This document shows positions 30,045-39,032 of a stretch of 64,000 bases of DNA, in pieces. The stretch spans positions 62,001-126,000 of the forward strand of contig NZ_WMBT01000006.1 in NCBI RefSeq assembly GCF_009708075.1, read 5' to 3'. Both the position numbers and the translations under genes were made by a program. Every line of letters begins with the position of its first letter. Position 1 is the first letter of the stretch. The stretch is from Paracoccus lichenicola. GTDB taxonomy: Bacteria > Pseudomonadota > Alphaproteobacteria > Rhodobacterales > Rhodobacteraceae. Below the pieces are notes generated by a model. The model had not been told where the DNA came from and searched no databases. It saw only the letters and a program-made list of their open reading frames with translations.

Positions 30045-32429
30045 ATGGAGCTTCTTGACGATTCCGATAACGGCGATGCCGTGCCGCTGTCCCGCCGCGC
30101 GATGGCCGCGCGGCCCGCGCCTTCTGCCGCCTATCTGGACGGGCTGAACCCGGCGCAGCGGGCGGCGGTGGAAACGCTGGACGGCCCGGTGCTGATGCTG
30201 GCCGGGGCGGGCACGGGCAAGACGCGGGCGCTGACCACGCGGATCGCGCATCTGCTGATGCTGGGCAAGGCCCGGCCGGGGCAAATCCTCGCCGTGACCT
30301 TCACCAACAAGGCCGCCCGCGAGATGAAGAACCGCATCGCCCGCCTGTTGGGCGAAACGGTCGAAGGGATGCCCTGGCTGGGCACGTTCCACAGCATCAG
30401 CGTCAAGATCCTGCGCCGCCACGCCGAACTGGTCGGCAATGGCGACGTGCACCTGAAACCCAGCTTCACCATCCTGGACACCGACGACCAGATCCGGCTG
30501 CTGAAGCAGTTGATCCAGGCCGAGAACCTGGACGAGAAACGCTGGCCCGCCCGCCAGCTGGCGGGCCTGATCGACGGCTGGAAGAACCGCTGCCTGACGC
30601 CTGCCAAGCTGCCAAAGGGGGAAATGACCACCTTCGACGGCTGGGGCGGCAAGCTTTACAAGGCGTATCAGGACCGGCTGCTGACGCTGAACGCGGTCGA
30701 TTTCGGCGACCTGCTGATGCATTGCGTGACGCTGTTCCAGGCGCACCCTGACGTGCTGCGCGGCTGGCAGGATCGGTTCCGCTATATCCTGGTGGACGAA
30801 TACCAGGACACCAACGTAGCCCAATACATGTGGCTGCGGCTGCTGGCGCAGGGGCATCGCAACATCTGCTGCGTGGGCGACGACGACCAGTCGATCTATG
30901 GCTGGCGCGGGGCCGAGGTCGGCAACATCCTGCGGTTCGAGACTGACTTCCCCGGCGCGCAGGTGATCCGGCTGGAACAGAACTACCGCTCGACCCCGCA
31001 GATCCTGGCCGCCGCGTCCGGCCTGATCGCAGCCAACCAGGGCCGGCTGGGCAAGACCCTGTGGACCGACGCCGAGGCGGGAGAACCCGTGCGCCTGATC
31101 GGCCATTGGGACAGCGAGGCCGAAGCCCGCTGGATCGGAGAGGAGATCGAGGCCTTCCATGGCGGCCACCGCGCCAGCGTCGGCCGCACCAGCCTGAACG
31201 ACATCGCCATCCTGGTCCGCGCGTCCCACCAGATGCGCGCGTTCGAGGATCGCTTCATGTCGATCGGCCTGCCTTACCGCGTGATCGGCGGCCCGCGCTT
31301 TTATGAACGGCAGGAAATCCGCGACGCGATGGCCTATTTCCGGCTGGCCGTCAGCCCCGCCGACGACCTGGCCTTCGAGCGCATCGCCAACACCCCCAAG
31401 CGCGGCTTGGGCGAGAAGGGCTTGCAGGCCATTCAATCCATGGCGCGGGCGCGGGGCATCTCGCTGCTGGAGGGCACGGTGGCGGCGCTGACCGCGGGCG
31501 ACCTGTCGGGCAAGGCCGCGGCCAACATGCGCCAGTTCGCGGAAAGCATGGGCCGGTGGCACGCCGACGCCCTGGACGACCGCGTCAACCATGTCGAACT
31601 GGCCGAGCGGATCCTGGACGAATCCGGCTATACCGCCATGTGGCAGGCCGACAAGTCGCCCGACGCGCCGGGGCGGCTGGACAACCTCAAGGAACTGGTC
31701 AAGGCGCTGGAGGAGTTCGAGAACCTTCAGGGCTTCCTGGAGCATGTGGCCCTGGTCATGGACCGCGACGACGGGGACGCCGCCGAGCAGGTCAGCATCA
31801 TGACGCTGCACGCCGCCAAGGGCCTGGAATTCCCGGTGGTCTTCCTGCCGGGGTGGGAGGATGGATTGTTCCCCAGCCAGCGCGCCATGGACGAGAACGG
31901 CACCAAGGGGTTGGAGGAGGAACGCCGCCTGGCCTATGTCGGCATCACCCGCGCCGAACGGCTGGCGACGATCAGCTTCGCGGGCAACCGGCGGCTTTAC
32001 GGGCAATGGCAAAGTTCGATGCCCTCGCGCTTCGTGGACGAGCTGCCGCCCGAGCATGTCGAGGTTCTGACCCCGCCCGGCCTTTACGGCGGCGGCTATG
32101 GCGCCGCGATGGCCTTCGCGGCGGGCGGGCCGGTCAACGCGCTGCACGAACGCGCGGCCAAGGCGGATGTCTATAACTCGCCCGGCTGGAAGCGGATGCA
32201 GTCGCGGGCCAGCGAACGCAAGGCGCCGGTCCATCGCGCGCCGATCATCATCGACGCCGAACCCGCGGCCAAGTTCACCGTGGGCGACCGCGTGAGCCAC
32301 GCCAAGTTCGGCGAAGGCACGATCATGGGCATCGCCGACGATACGCTGACTGTCCAGTTCGCGGCGGGCTTCAAGAACATCAAGGCGGCCTATGTGCAGC
32401 CCCTGGGCGGGGATGACGTGCCGTTCTAA
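30045..32429 (+). CDS. uvrD: ATP-dependent DNA helicase UvrD/PcrA
   Basis: Superfamily 1A helicase for nucleotide excision and mismatch repair. All motifs are present: Walker A LAGAGTGKTRAL, DEYQDTN, GDDDQSIYGWRGAEV, LEQNYRS, TLHAAKGLEFPVVFLPGWEDG and RRLAYVGITRAERL. A Tudor-like C-terminal domain (FTVGDRVSHAKFGEGTI) binds RNA polymerase in relatives. I prefer the ATG at 30045 (MELLDDSDNGD, 794 residues); another in-frame ATG lies at 30015. Neither has a clear Shine-Dalgarno. It is not overlapped by the ABC operon (60-bp gap). Confidence 0.95.
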   Translation: MELLDDSDNGDAVPLSRRAMAARPAPSAAYLDGLNPAQRAAVETLDGPVLMLAGAGTGKTRALTTRIAHLLMLGKARPGQILAVTFTNKAAREMKNRIARLLGETVEGMPWLGTFHSISVKILRRHAELVGNGDVHLKPSFTILDTDDQIRLLKQLIQAENLDEKRWPARQLAGLIDGWKNRCLTPAKLPKGEMTTFDGWGGKLYKAYQDRLLTLNAVDFGDLLMHCVTLFQAHPDVLRGWQDRFRYILVDEYQDTNVAQYMWLRLLAQGHRNICCVGDDDQSIYGWRGAEVGNILRFETDFPGAQVIRLEQNYRSTPQILAAASGLIAANQGRLGKTLWTDAEAGEPVRLIGHWDSEAEARWIGEEIEAFHGGHRASVGRTSLNDIAILVRASHQMRAFEDRFMSIGLPYRVIGGPRFYERQEIRDAMAYFRLAVSPADDLAFERIANTPKRGLGEKGLQAIQSMARARGISLLEGTVAALTAGDLSGKAAANMRQFAESMGRWHADALDDRVNHVELAERILDESGYTAMWQADKSPDAPGRLDNLKELVKALEEFENLQGFLEHVALVMDRDDGDAAEQVSIMTLHAAKGLEFPVVFLPGWEDGLFPSQRAMDENGTKGLEEERRLAYVGITRAERLATISFAGNRRLYGQWQSSMPSRFVDELPPEHVEVLTPPGLYGGGYGAAMAFAAGGPVNALHERAAKADVYNSPGWKRMQSRASERKAPVHRAPIIIDAEPAAKFTVGDRVSHAKFGEGTIMGIADDTLTVQFAAGFKNIKAAYVQPLGGDDVPF

Positions 32430-32442
32430 GAGGGCCGCTCCA

Positions 32443-32456
32443 AGAACGGCCGTTCT
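32443..32456. other. 14-bp perfect palindrome after uvrD
   Basis: AGAACGGCCGTTCT, 14 bp after the uvrD stop. It may be a weak hairpin or a protein-binding site for the downstream operon. No T-tract is attached. Confidence 0.35.
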
Positions 32457-32515
32457 GACCGCTGGTCCCCTGCCCGGCACGGTGCTAGCTTGCGGGCAAA
32501 CCATCGGGACCGTCT

Positions 32516-32797
32516 GTGGCCGCCTTCATCCGCCTGATCCTGTTCCTGCTGATCGCCGAGACGCTGTTCTACCTGCTGCTGCGGGTCTATCTGCGATCCC
32601 TGCGGACCGAGCGGCTGGAGGAGATCTGGGACACCCGCCATCCCGCCCAGGCCGGGAACACCCCCGCCCGGCGCGCGTTCGTCCGCAGGTCCATGACCGG
32701 GTTCGACAAGACGCTGCGGTCGCGGCTGTTGCTTCTGGTCTTCGTTCTGCCCAATCTGGCGGTCATGGGCATCATTTACTGGATCAACTGGCAATAA
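32516..32797 (+). CDS. Small membrane protein, unknown function
   Basis: 93 residues from a GTG start, the only plausible start before the hydrophobic segment. The sequence shows a membrane helix at about residues 4-24, a basic cytoplasmic linker (RSLRTERLEEIWDTRHPAQ) and a second helix at about 70-90. I do not recognise a named family; similar small proteins occur next to DUF1523 genes in Rhodobacterales. DUF1523 starts 12 bp downstream, so the two are probably cotranscribed. Confidence 0.7.
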   Translation: MAAFIRLILFLLIAETLFYLLLRVYLRSLRTERLEEIWDTRHPAQAGNTPARRAFVRRSMTGFDKTLRSRLLLLVFVLPNLAVMGIIYWINWQ

Positions 32798-32809
32798 GGA
32801 CCGCTTTCC

Positions 32810-33370
32810 ATGCATTATCTCAAGGTCGCGGTCGGCGTGCTGTTCGGCGTGGCATTGTTCCTGTTCCTGGACTACGCGCTGCCGTCCAAGAACACGGTGC
32901 GGATCACCAACACCTATAACCGCCTGACCTCGGTCACGGCGTCCAACGCGATCTTCTATGCGTCCGACAACACCGGCACGGTGGAAAACGCGGCCGGCCA
33001 GCGCGACGTGCGCTTCATCGAAGCGGTGCGCCCGAACGGCAAGGTCTTCGTTTACCGCAACGAGGACACCGGCTGGATCTGGCCGCCCTATTTCAAATAC
33101 GACAGCGCCAACCTGCAGGCCGAGGCGACGAACCTGCGGTCGGACCGCAACAACCCGCAATGGGTCAGCGTCACCGCCTATGGCTGGCGTCTGCCCTGGC
33201 TGTCCACCTATCCCAACGCCGTCAGCATCGACACCTTGGCCAGCCCGGACGAACGGCCGCGCAACTGGGCGGCAAGCATCGTCTGCATCGTGCTGTTGGC
33301 GCTGCTGGCGCTGTTCTGGCGGATGTGGGCGCAGTTCCGCGAACGCGGCTTCGGGCGGCGCAAGGCATGA
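32810..33370 (+). CDS. DUF1523 family membrane protein
   Basis: 186 residues with an N-terminal membrane helix (about 4-22), a periplasmic-type central domain containing NTYNRLTSVTASN and WPPYFKYDSANLQAEA, and a C-terminal helix (about 158-176) followed by a basic tail. This matches DUF1523, a Rhodobacterales-enriched family without known function. Its stop overlaps the deoC start (ATGA), placing it in the same operon as deoxyribose catabolism. Confidence 0.82.
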   Translation: MHYLKVAVGVLFGVALFLFLDYALPSKNTVRITNTYNRLTSVTASNAIFYASDNTGTVENAAGQRDVRFIEAVRPNGKVFVYRNEDTGWIWPPYFKYDSANLQAEATNLRSDRNNPQWVSVTAYGWRLPWLSTYPNAVSIDTLASPDERPRNWAASIVCIVLLALLALFWRMWAQFRERGFGRRKA

Positions 33371-34308
33371 CCCGCAATCCCGGCACCGCCCTGCGCACCG
33401 ATTGGTTCGCGGACATCCGCATCAACACCCCCGCCGTCGAACGCCGGGCGGCCACCCTGCCCGCCCGGCGCAGCCTGAAGAAGGATCACCAGGCGGCATG
33501 GCTGCTGAACGCGGTGCGCTGCATCGACCTGACCACGCTTGCGGGCGATGACACGCCCGACCGCGTGGCGCGGCTGTGCGCCAAGGCCCGCCAGCCTATT
33601 GCCGCCGACCTGCTGGAGGCGATGGGCGTCACCGGCCTGACCACCGGCGCGGTCTGCGTTTATCCGACCATGGTGGCGCCCGCCAAGCGCGCGCTCGGCA
33701 ATTCCGGCATCCCCGTCGCCAGCGTCGCCACTGGGTTTCCGGCCGGGTTGATGCCCCTGAACCTGCGCCTGGCCGAGATCCTTTACGCCGTCGAGCATGG
33801 CGCGGACGAGATCGACATCGTCATCACCCGCGCCCATGTGCTGCGGGGGGAATGGTCGGCGCTTTACGACGAGTTGCGCGCCATGCGCGAGGCCTGCGGG
33901 GACGCCAAGATGAAGGCGATCCTGGCGACGGGTGACCTGAAATCCTTGGAGAACGTGGCGAAGGCCAGCCATGTCGCCATGCAGGCGGGGGCGGACTGGA
34001 TCAAGACCTCGACCGGGAAGGAAGGTGTCAACGCCACCCTGCCCGTGTCGCTGGTCATGTGCCGGGCGATCCGCGATTATCGCGACCGGACGGGCCATGC
34101 CGTGGGCTTCAAGCCCGCCGGGGGCCTGCGCACCGCCAAGGACGCGCTGGCTTGGCAGGTGCTGATGGCCGAGGAGTTGGGCCGCGACTGGCTGCGCCCG
34201 GACCTGTTCCGCATTGGCGCCTCCAGCCTGCTGGGCGACATCGAGCGCCAGATCAGCCACCACGTGACGGGCCGCTATGCCGCCGGTTACCGCCAAGCGA
34301 TTGCCTGA
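33367..34308 (+). CDS. deoC: Deoxyribose-phosphate aldolase
   Basis: Cleaves 2-deoxyribose-5-phosphate to glyceraldehyde-3-phosphate and acetaldehyde. 313 residues from the ATG overlapping the DUF1523 stop. Schiff-base Lys lies in DWIKTSTGKEGVNATL, the second essential Lys in GFKPAGGLRT and the acidic residue in MKAILATGDL. The aldehyde dehydrogenase that follows 7 bp later is a natural sink for the acetaldehyde. Confidence 0.95.
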   Translation: MTRNPGTALRTDWFADIRINTPAVERRAATLPARRSLKKDHQAAWLLNAVRCIDLTTLAGDDTPDRVARLCAKARQPIAADLLEAMGVTGLTTGAVCVYPTMVAPAKRALGNSGIPVASVATGFPAGLMPLNLRLAEILYAVEHGADEIDIVITRAHVLRGEWSALYDELRAMREACGDAKMKAILATGDLKSLENVAKASHVAMQAGADWIKTSTGKEGVNATLPVSLVMCRAIRDYRDRTGHAVGFKPAGGLRTAKDALAWQVLMAEELGRDWLRPDLFRIGASSLLGDIERQISHHVTGRYAAGYRQAIA

Positions 34309-34315
34309 GGACCGC

Positions 34316-36643
34316 ATGACCAGCGTGAGCGAATTGATGGAAACGATGGAATACGGCCCCTCGGTCGAGGACAGCGCAGCCGCACGCGACTGGCTGGCGC
34401 GGCGCGGGGCCTTCGGGCATTTCATCGGCGGGGTCTTCACCGAACCCGGCGCGCTGTTCGACACGCGCGATCCGGCGACGGGCGAGGTTCTGGCGCAAGT
34501 GACGCAGGGCACGGCGGAGGACGTGGCGGCGGCGGTCGCGGCGGCGCGTCAGGCGCAGCCCGGATGGGCGGCGCTGTCAGGGACGCAGCGGGCGCGGTAT
34601 CTTTATGCCCTCGCCCGCCATGTGCAGAAACGCGAACGCTTCCTGTCGGTGCTGGAAACGCTGGACAACGGCAAGCCGATCCGGGAATCGCGCGACATCG
34701 ACGTGCCGCTGGTCGCGCGGCATTTTTATCATCATGCAGGCTGGGCGGAACTGCGCGACAGCACGCTGCCGGGGCATCAGCCGATTGGCGTCTGCGGCCA
34801 GATCATCCCATGGAACTTTCCGCTGCTGATGCTGGCCTGGAAGATCGCCCCTGCCTTGGCGGCGGGGAATACGGTGGTGCTGAAGCCCGCCGAATACACG
34901 CCACTGACAGCCTTGGCCTTCGCCGAAATCTGTCAGGAAATCGGCCTGCCTGCGGGCGTGGTCAACATCGTCACCGGCGACGGCAATACCGGCGCAGCCC
35001 TGGTTGCGGCCGAGGTGGACAAGATCGCCTTCACCGGCTCGACCGAAGTCGGTCGCGCCATTGCGGGCCAACTTGCCGGGAGAGGCAAGCGCCTGACGCT
35101 GGAACTGGGCGGCAAGTCGCCCTTCGTCGTCATGCCGGATGCCGATCTGGACGCGGCGGTCGAGGGCGTGGTGGATTCGATCTGGTTCAACGGCGGCCAG
35201 GTCTGCTGCGCCGGATCGCGGATCCTGGTGGCCGAGGCTGTGGCGGATCGGTTCGAGACGCTGCTGAACGCGCGCATGGCGCGGCTGCGGGTCGGCCCGC
35301 CCCTGGACAAGTCCACCGACGTGGGCGCCATCGTCGATCCTGTCCAGAAGGACCGCATCCTGTCGATCTGCAAGGCGGCGACCGATGCCGGGGCGGAACT
35401 GGTCGGTGGCGCGCCGGGGGACGGCTGCTTCATCGCGCCGGGCTATCTGCGCAATATCACCCCCGCCAATCCAGGGTTCGAGCAGGAAATCTTCGGTCCC
35501 ATCGCCACCCTGTCCACCTTCCGCACGGCGGACGAGGCGGTCGAATTGGCGAACAACACGCGCTATGGCCTTGCCGCCTCGGTCTGGTCGGAAAGCGCGG
35601 CGGTGGCGACCGATATTGCCGCCCGGATCAAGGCGGGCGTCGTCTGGATCAACTGCGCCAATGTCTTTGACGCTGCTGCGCCCTTCGGCGGCTATCGCGA
35701 AAGCGGCTTTGGCCGCGAAGGCGGGCGCACGGGAATGCTGGACTATCTGGCGGAAGCGCCGGTCGATGCGGCGGAAGAACCCGCCCCTGCCGCGCCGGTT
35801 TCCGCGACCACCGGCGCAGGCCAACCGGCGGATCTGGACCGCACCGCCAAGCTTTACATCGGCGGCGTGCAGAAGCGGCCCGATGGCGGGGCCAGCTATG
35901 CCGTGCCGGGGGGCCTGGCCCCCCTGGGCAGCCGCAAGGATATCCGCAACGCGGTCGAGGCCGCCGCCAAGGCGGGCAAATGGGCGGCCATGGGCGGCCA
36001 TGCTCGCGCGCAGGTGCTGTATTACATCGCGGAAAACCTGTCCGCCCGCGCCGCCGAGTTCGCCGCCCGCACCAGCGGGGCCGAGGTCGAGGCCGCCATC
36101 GCCCGCGCCTTCCACTATGCCGCCTGGGCCGACAAGTTCGACGGCGCGAATGTCCAGGCCAAGCCCGGCCATCTGCTGAACGTGGTGAACGAACCCTATG
36201 GCGTCATGGGCATCAGTTGCCCGAACGCGCAGCCCCTGGCCGCGTTCATGTCGCTGGTGATGCCCGCCATCGCCATGGGCAACCGGGTCGTCGTCATCGC
36301 CGCGCAGGACGATCCTCTAACGGTCACGGATCTGTATCAGGTCTTCGACACGTCCGACCTGCCCGGCGGCGTGGTCAACATCGTGACCGGCCCGCGCGAC
36401 GATCTGGCCAAGACACTGGCCGCGCATGACGAGGTCGCGGCGATGTGGATGGTCGGGGGCGACCTGGCGGCGGTGGAACGGGCGGCGGGCGGCAACCTCA
36501 AGCCCGTCTGGGCGCCCGCGCATCGCGACTGGACGGGCCGTCCGGCGCAGGGCGAAACCTTCCTGCGCCACGCCACGCAGACCAAGACGATCTGGCTGCC
36601 CTATGGCGCGCTGCCCGAGGGAACCGGCAGCGCGGCTTACTGA
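34316..36643 (+). CDS. Bipartite aldehyde dehydrogenase (catalytic plus degenerate domain)
   Basis: 775 residues, about 1.6 times a normal ALDH. Residues about 10-480 form a complete NAD-dependent aldehyde dehydrogenase: IPWNFPLLMLAWKIAPALAA, FTGSTEVGRAI, LELGGKSPFVV with the general-base Glu, and GGQVCCAGSRI with the catalytic Cys. A Pro/Ala linker follows, then residues about 515-775 form a second ALDH-like N-terminal/NAD-binding fold (PYGVMGISCPNAQPLAAFMS) that ends before a catalytic Cys. Coupled with deoC, so probably oxidises acetaldehyde. Such deoC-linked double ALDHs are known in alphaproteobacteria but poorly characterised. Confidence 0.88.
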   Translation: MTSVSELMETMEYGPSVEDSAAARDWLARRGAFGHFIGGVFTEPGALFDTRDPATGEVLAQVTQGTAEDVAAAVAAARQAQPGWAALSGTQRARYLYALARHVQKRERFLSVLETLDNGKPIRESRDIDVPLVARHFYHHAGWAELRDSTLPGHQPIGVCGQIIPWNFPLLMLAWKIAPALAAGNTVVLKPAEYTPLTALAFAEICQEIGLPAGVVNIVTGDGNTGAALVAAEVDKIAFTGSTEVGRAIAGQLAGRGKRLTLELGGKSPFVVMPDADLDAAVEGVVDSIWFNGGQVCCAGSRILVAEAVADRFETLLNARMARLRVGPPLDKSTDVGAIVDPVQKDRILSICKAATDAGAELVGGAPGDGCFIAPGYLRNITPANPGFEQEIFGPIATLSTFRTADEAVELANNTRYGLAASVWSESAAVATDIAARIKAGVVWINCANVFDAAAPFGGYRESGFGREGGRTGMLDYLAEAPVDAAEEPAPAAPVSATTGAGQPADLDRTAKLYIGGVQKRPDGGASYAVPGGLAPLGSRKDIRNAVEAAAKAGKWAAMGGHARAQVLYYIAENLSARAAEFAARTSGAEVEAAIARAFHYAAWADKFDGANVQAKPGHLLNVVNEPYGVMGISCPNAQPLAAFMSLVMPAIAMGNRVVVIAAQDDPLTVTDLYQVFDTSDLPGGVVNIVTGPRDDLAKTLAAHDEVAAMWMVGGDLAAVERAAGGNLKPVWAPAHRDWTGRPAQGETFLRHATQTKTIWLPYGALPEGTGSAAY

Positions 36644-36688
36644 CCGTCAGCAAGGGGGGCTGTCTGCCCCCCACGCGCGTGCCGCGCT

Positions 36689-36752
36689 CCCCCCGAGGAT
36701 ATTTGAGTGAAGAAGATGGCCGCTTCTTCTTCACTCAAATATCCTCGGGGGG
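36689..36752. terminator. 27-bp perfect inverted repeat between ALDH and folE2
   Basis: Arms 36689-36715 and 36726-36752 are exact reverse complements around a 10-nt loop. Each arm contains GAGGATATTTGAGTGAAG. It sits between convergent genes, so it most likely ends transcription from both sides. It is the most perfect member of the AAATATCC-type intergenic family in this window; a GGGGGGCGAAGCGCCCCC hairpin follows. Confidence 0.75.
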
Positions 36753-36789
36753 TCCGGGGGGCGAAGCGCCCCCGGCGGCGCTGGACAAT

Positions 36790-37752
36790 CTAGGCGCGCA
36801 AGCCCGCGAAGGTCATCGGGTCGAGCGAGGCCTGCGCGAAGGTCGGGCCGCTGGTCATCAGGCTGACGGCATCATGCGAATGCAGCGATTCCTGGTGGCT
36901 GGCCACCACCCGGAAATCGCCGAAGCGCGGATCGGTCAGCAGTTCCCCGGTGAAGGCGCGCACCGCATCCTCGACAAAGATCGGGTTGGCGGCGTTGAGT
37001 TCGGCAAAGGCCTGCTCGTCCTCTCGCTTGACCATCACCTGCGTCTCGGTCGGCACGGCACGGCGGCAGAGTTCGACCATGTCCTCGAACCAGATCTTGT
37101 CCGGCCCCAGCATCACCGCCGAGATCCGGGCGATGGACCGTTGCGAATGAGGGGTTGCCAGGCGCGACCGGGTTTCGCGGGCATGTTCCGACAGCTCCAG
37201 CGAACAGGGGCAGGTCGAGGAATAGACGTAATCGAAATGCATGATCCGCAGGCGCTGGCCGTGGAAATCCAGGACCTCCATCGCGATGTCGTAATACTGC
37301 CAGCCGGACAGGCCGGACCGCAGCGAATCGACGCGGATCGGATAGGAGAACTTCATCTGGATGCGCGCGTCATAGGCATCCAGATCGGCCTGGTAATCGT
37401 CCAGGGCGGCCTCCAGCACCTTGAGGCTGAAGGCGTGTTCGGAATGGGCATAGAAGGACCGCATGATCCGGGACATGTTGATGCCCTTGCGGTCGGCCTC
37501 CAGGCTGACGGTGCCGGTGACGCTGGTTTCCAACGTCAGTTCCCCGCCGTCGCGGGTCTGGTAGCGGATCGGCAGGCGGAAGTTCGAGATCCCCACATGC
37601 TGGATCGGCGCGCGCGCGCCCACGATCAGGCTGGCCGGGCCGTTCTGCAAGTCGGGAAGCCCGGCCTTGTAGGCGTCGTCCACCCGGAAGCCCGCGTCGT
37701 ATTTGCGCACGAGGGCCGGATAGGCGGGGATCATCGGGCGGGCTTCGGTCAT
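36790..37752 (-). CDS. folE2: GTP cyclohydrolase FolE2 (type IB)
   Basis: Zinc-independent alternative to FolE, making dihydroneopterin triphosphate for folate and queuosine. I chose the ATG at 37752 (MTEARPMIPAYP), giving 320 residues. The catalytic motif YVYSSTCPCSLELSEHARE carries the metal-binding Cys, with HSQRSIARISAVM following, as in the family. Convergent with the ALDH gene. No riboswitch or zinc box is evident upstream. Confidence 0.93.
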   Translation of the reverse strand: MTEARPMIPAYPALVRKYDAGFRVDDAYKAGLPDLQNGPASLIVGARAPIQHVGISNFRLPIRYQTRDGGELTLETSVTGTVSLEADRKGINMSRIMRSFYAHSEHAFSLKVLEAALDDYQADLDAYDARIQMKFSYPIRVDSLRSGLSGWQYYDIAMEVLDFHGQRLRIMHFDYVYSSTCPCSLELSEHARETRSRLATPHSQRSIARISAVMLGPDKIWFEDMVELCRRAVPTETQVMVKREDEQAFAELNAANPIFVEDAVRAFTGELLTDPRFGDFRVVASHQESLHSHDAVSLMTSGPTFAQASLDPMTFAGLRA

Positions 37753-37844
37753 CGGGGCATCCCTTGTCGGATCGCGGCACAATATGGGGGCCACGGGCAG
37801 AAATCCAAAGAACAAATCCGGCAGGCCGGGCCGCTTTCGCGACC

Positions 37845-39032
37845 TCAGGCGGACAGGGCCTGCATCAGGTCGTTTATCAGATCGCCCGCATCCTCCAGCC
37901 CGATCGACAGGCGCAACAGGCCGGGCGTGATGCCCAGATAGGCGCGGTCCCCATCCGACAGGCGCTGGTGCGTGGTCGTGGCGGGATGGGTGACGATGGA
38001 TTTCGCGTCGCCCAGGTTGTTCGAGATGCGGATGATTTCCAGCCGGTTCAGGGCGGCAAAGGCGGCCTCCTTGCCGCCCGTCACCTCGAAGGCGATCATC
38101 GTCCCGCCCGACCCCATGGACCGCATCGCCAGGGCGTGCTGGGGATGATCGGCAAGGCCCGGATAGATCACGCGCGACAGCGCCGGATGGCCCTGCAGCG
38201 CCTGCGCGACCGTCAGCGCGGTGTCGGCCTGGGCGCGGACGCGCAGGTCCATCGTGGTCAGGCCGTTCAGCATGATCCAGCTGTGAAACGGGCTGATCGC
38301 GCCGCCGGTGTGCTTGAGGTAAGGCTCGGCCACTTCGCGGACGAACTGGCGGGTGCCGCAGATCACGCCCGCCAGCGCACGGCCGCCGCCGTCGATATGC
38401 TTGGTCGCGGAATAGACCACCACGTCGGCGCCCAGATCCACGGCGCGGGAAAAGACCGGCGTGGCAAAGACGTTGTCCACCACCACCAACGCGCCGACCT
38501 CGTGCGCCAGGCGCGCGACGCCCTCGATGTCGATCACTTCCAGCGTGGGGTTCGACAGGCTTTCAAAGAACACCGCCTTGGTGCCGGGGCGCAGCGCCGC
38601 GCGCCACTGGTCCAGGTCGGTGCCATCGACATAGCTGACCTCGACCCCGAATTTCGCCAGCAGGTCCAGCACGTACAGGCAGGATCCGAACAGCGCGCGG
38701 GCCGCGACGACGTGGTCGCCGGGCTTGCACATGGAAAACAGCGCGCCGTTCACGGCGGCCATGCCGCTGGCGGTGGCGAAGGCGTCCTCGGTTCCTTCCA
38801 GCGCGGCGATGCGGTCCTCGAACATGCGGCTGGTGGGGTTGCCGTAGCGGGCATAGATGAACTCGTCGGGACCGGTGCCCTTGAAGCGGGCCTCGGCCTG
38901 TTCGGCGCTGTCGTACACGAAGCCCTGCGTCAGGAAGATCGCCTCGGCCATCTCTCCGTACTGGCTGCGGCGGATGCCGTGGTGGACGGCTTGCGTGCGC
39001 GGGTGAAGCCCCTTGGCCGAACTGTCGCTCAT
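37845..39032 (-). CDS. metZ: O-succinylhomoserine sulfhydrylase MetZ
   Basis: PLP enzyme making homocysteine from O-succinylhomoserine and sulfide for methionine synthesis. 395 residues from the ATG at 39032. The Cys/Met-metabolism PLP family is clear: YGNPTSRMFEDRIAALEG, PLP Lys in VYSATKHIDGGGRAL and LGDAKSIVTHPATTTHQRL. The starting segment (TQAVHHGIRRSQYGEMAEAI) is of the MetZ rather than cystathionine-lyase group. A SAM-II riboswitch, often found before metZ in related genera, was not seen upstream. Confidence 0.92.
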   Translation of the reverse strand: MSDSSAKGLHPRTQAVHHGIRRSQYGEMAEAIFLTQGFVYDSAEQAEARFKGTGPDEFIYARYGNPTSRMFEDRIAALEGTEDAFATASGMAAVNGALFSMCKPGDHVVAARALFGSCLYVLDLLAKFGVEVSYVDGTDLDQWRAALRPGTKAVFFESLSNPTLEVIDIEGVARLAHEVGALVVVDNVFATPVFSRAVDLGADVVVYSATKHIDGGGRALAGVICGTRQFVREVAEPYLKHTGGAISPFHSWIMLNGLTTMDLRVRAQADTALTVAQALQGHPALSRVIYPGLADHPQHALAMRSMGSGGTMIAFEVTGGKEAAFAALNRLEIIRISNNLGDAKSIVTHPATTTHQRLSDGDRAYLGITPGLLRLSIGLEDAGDLINDLMQALSA

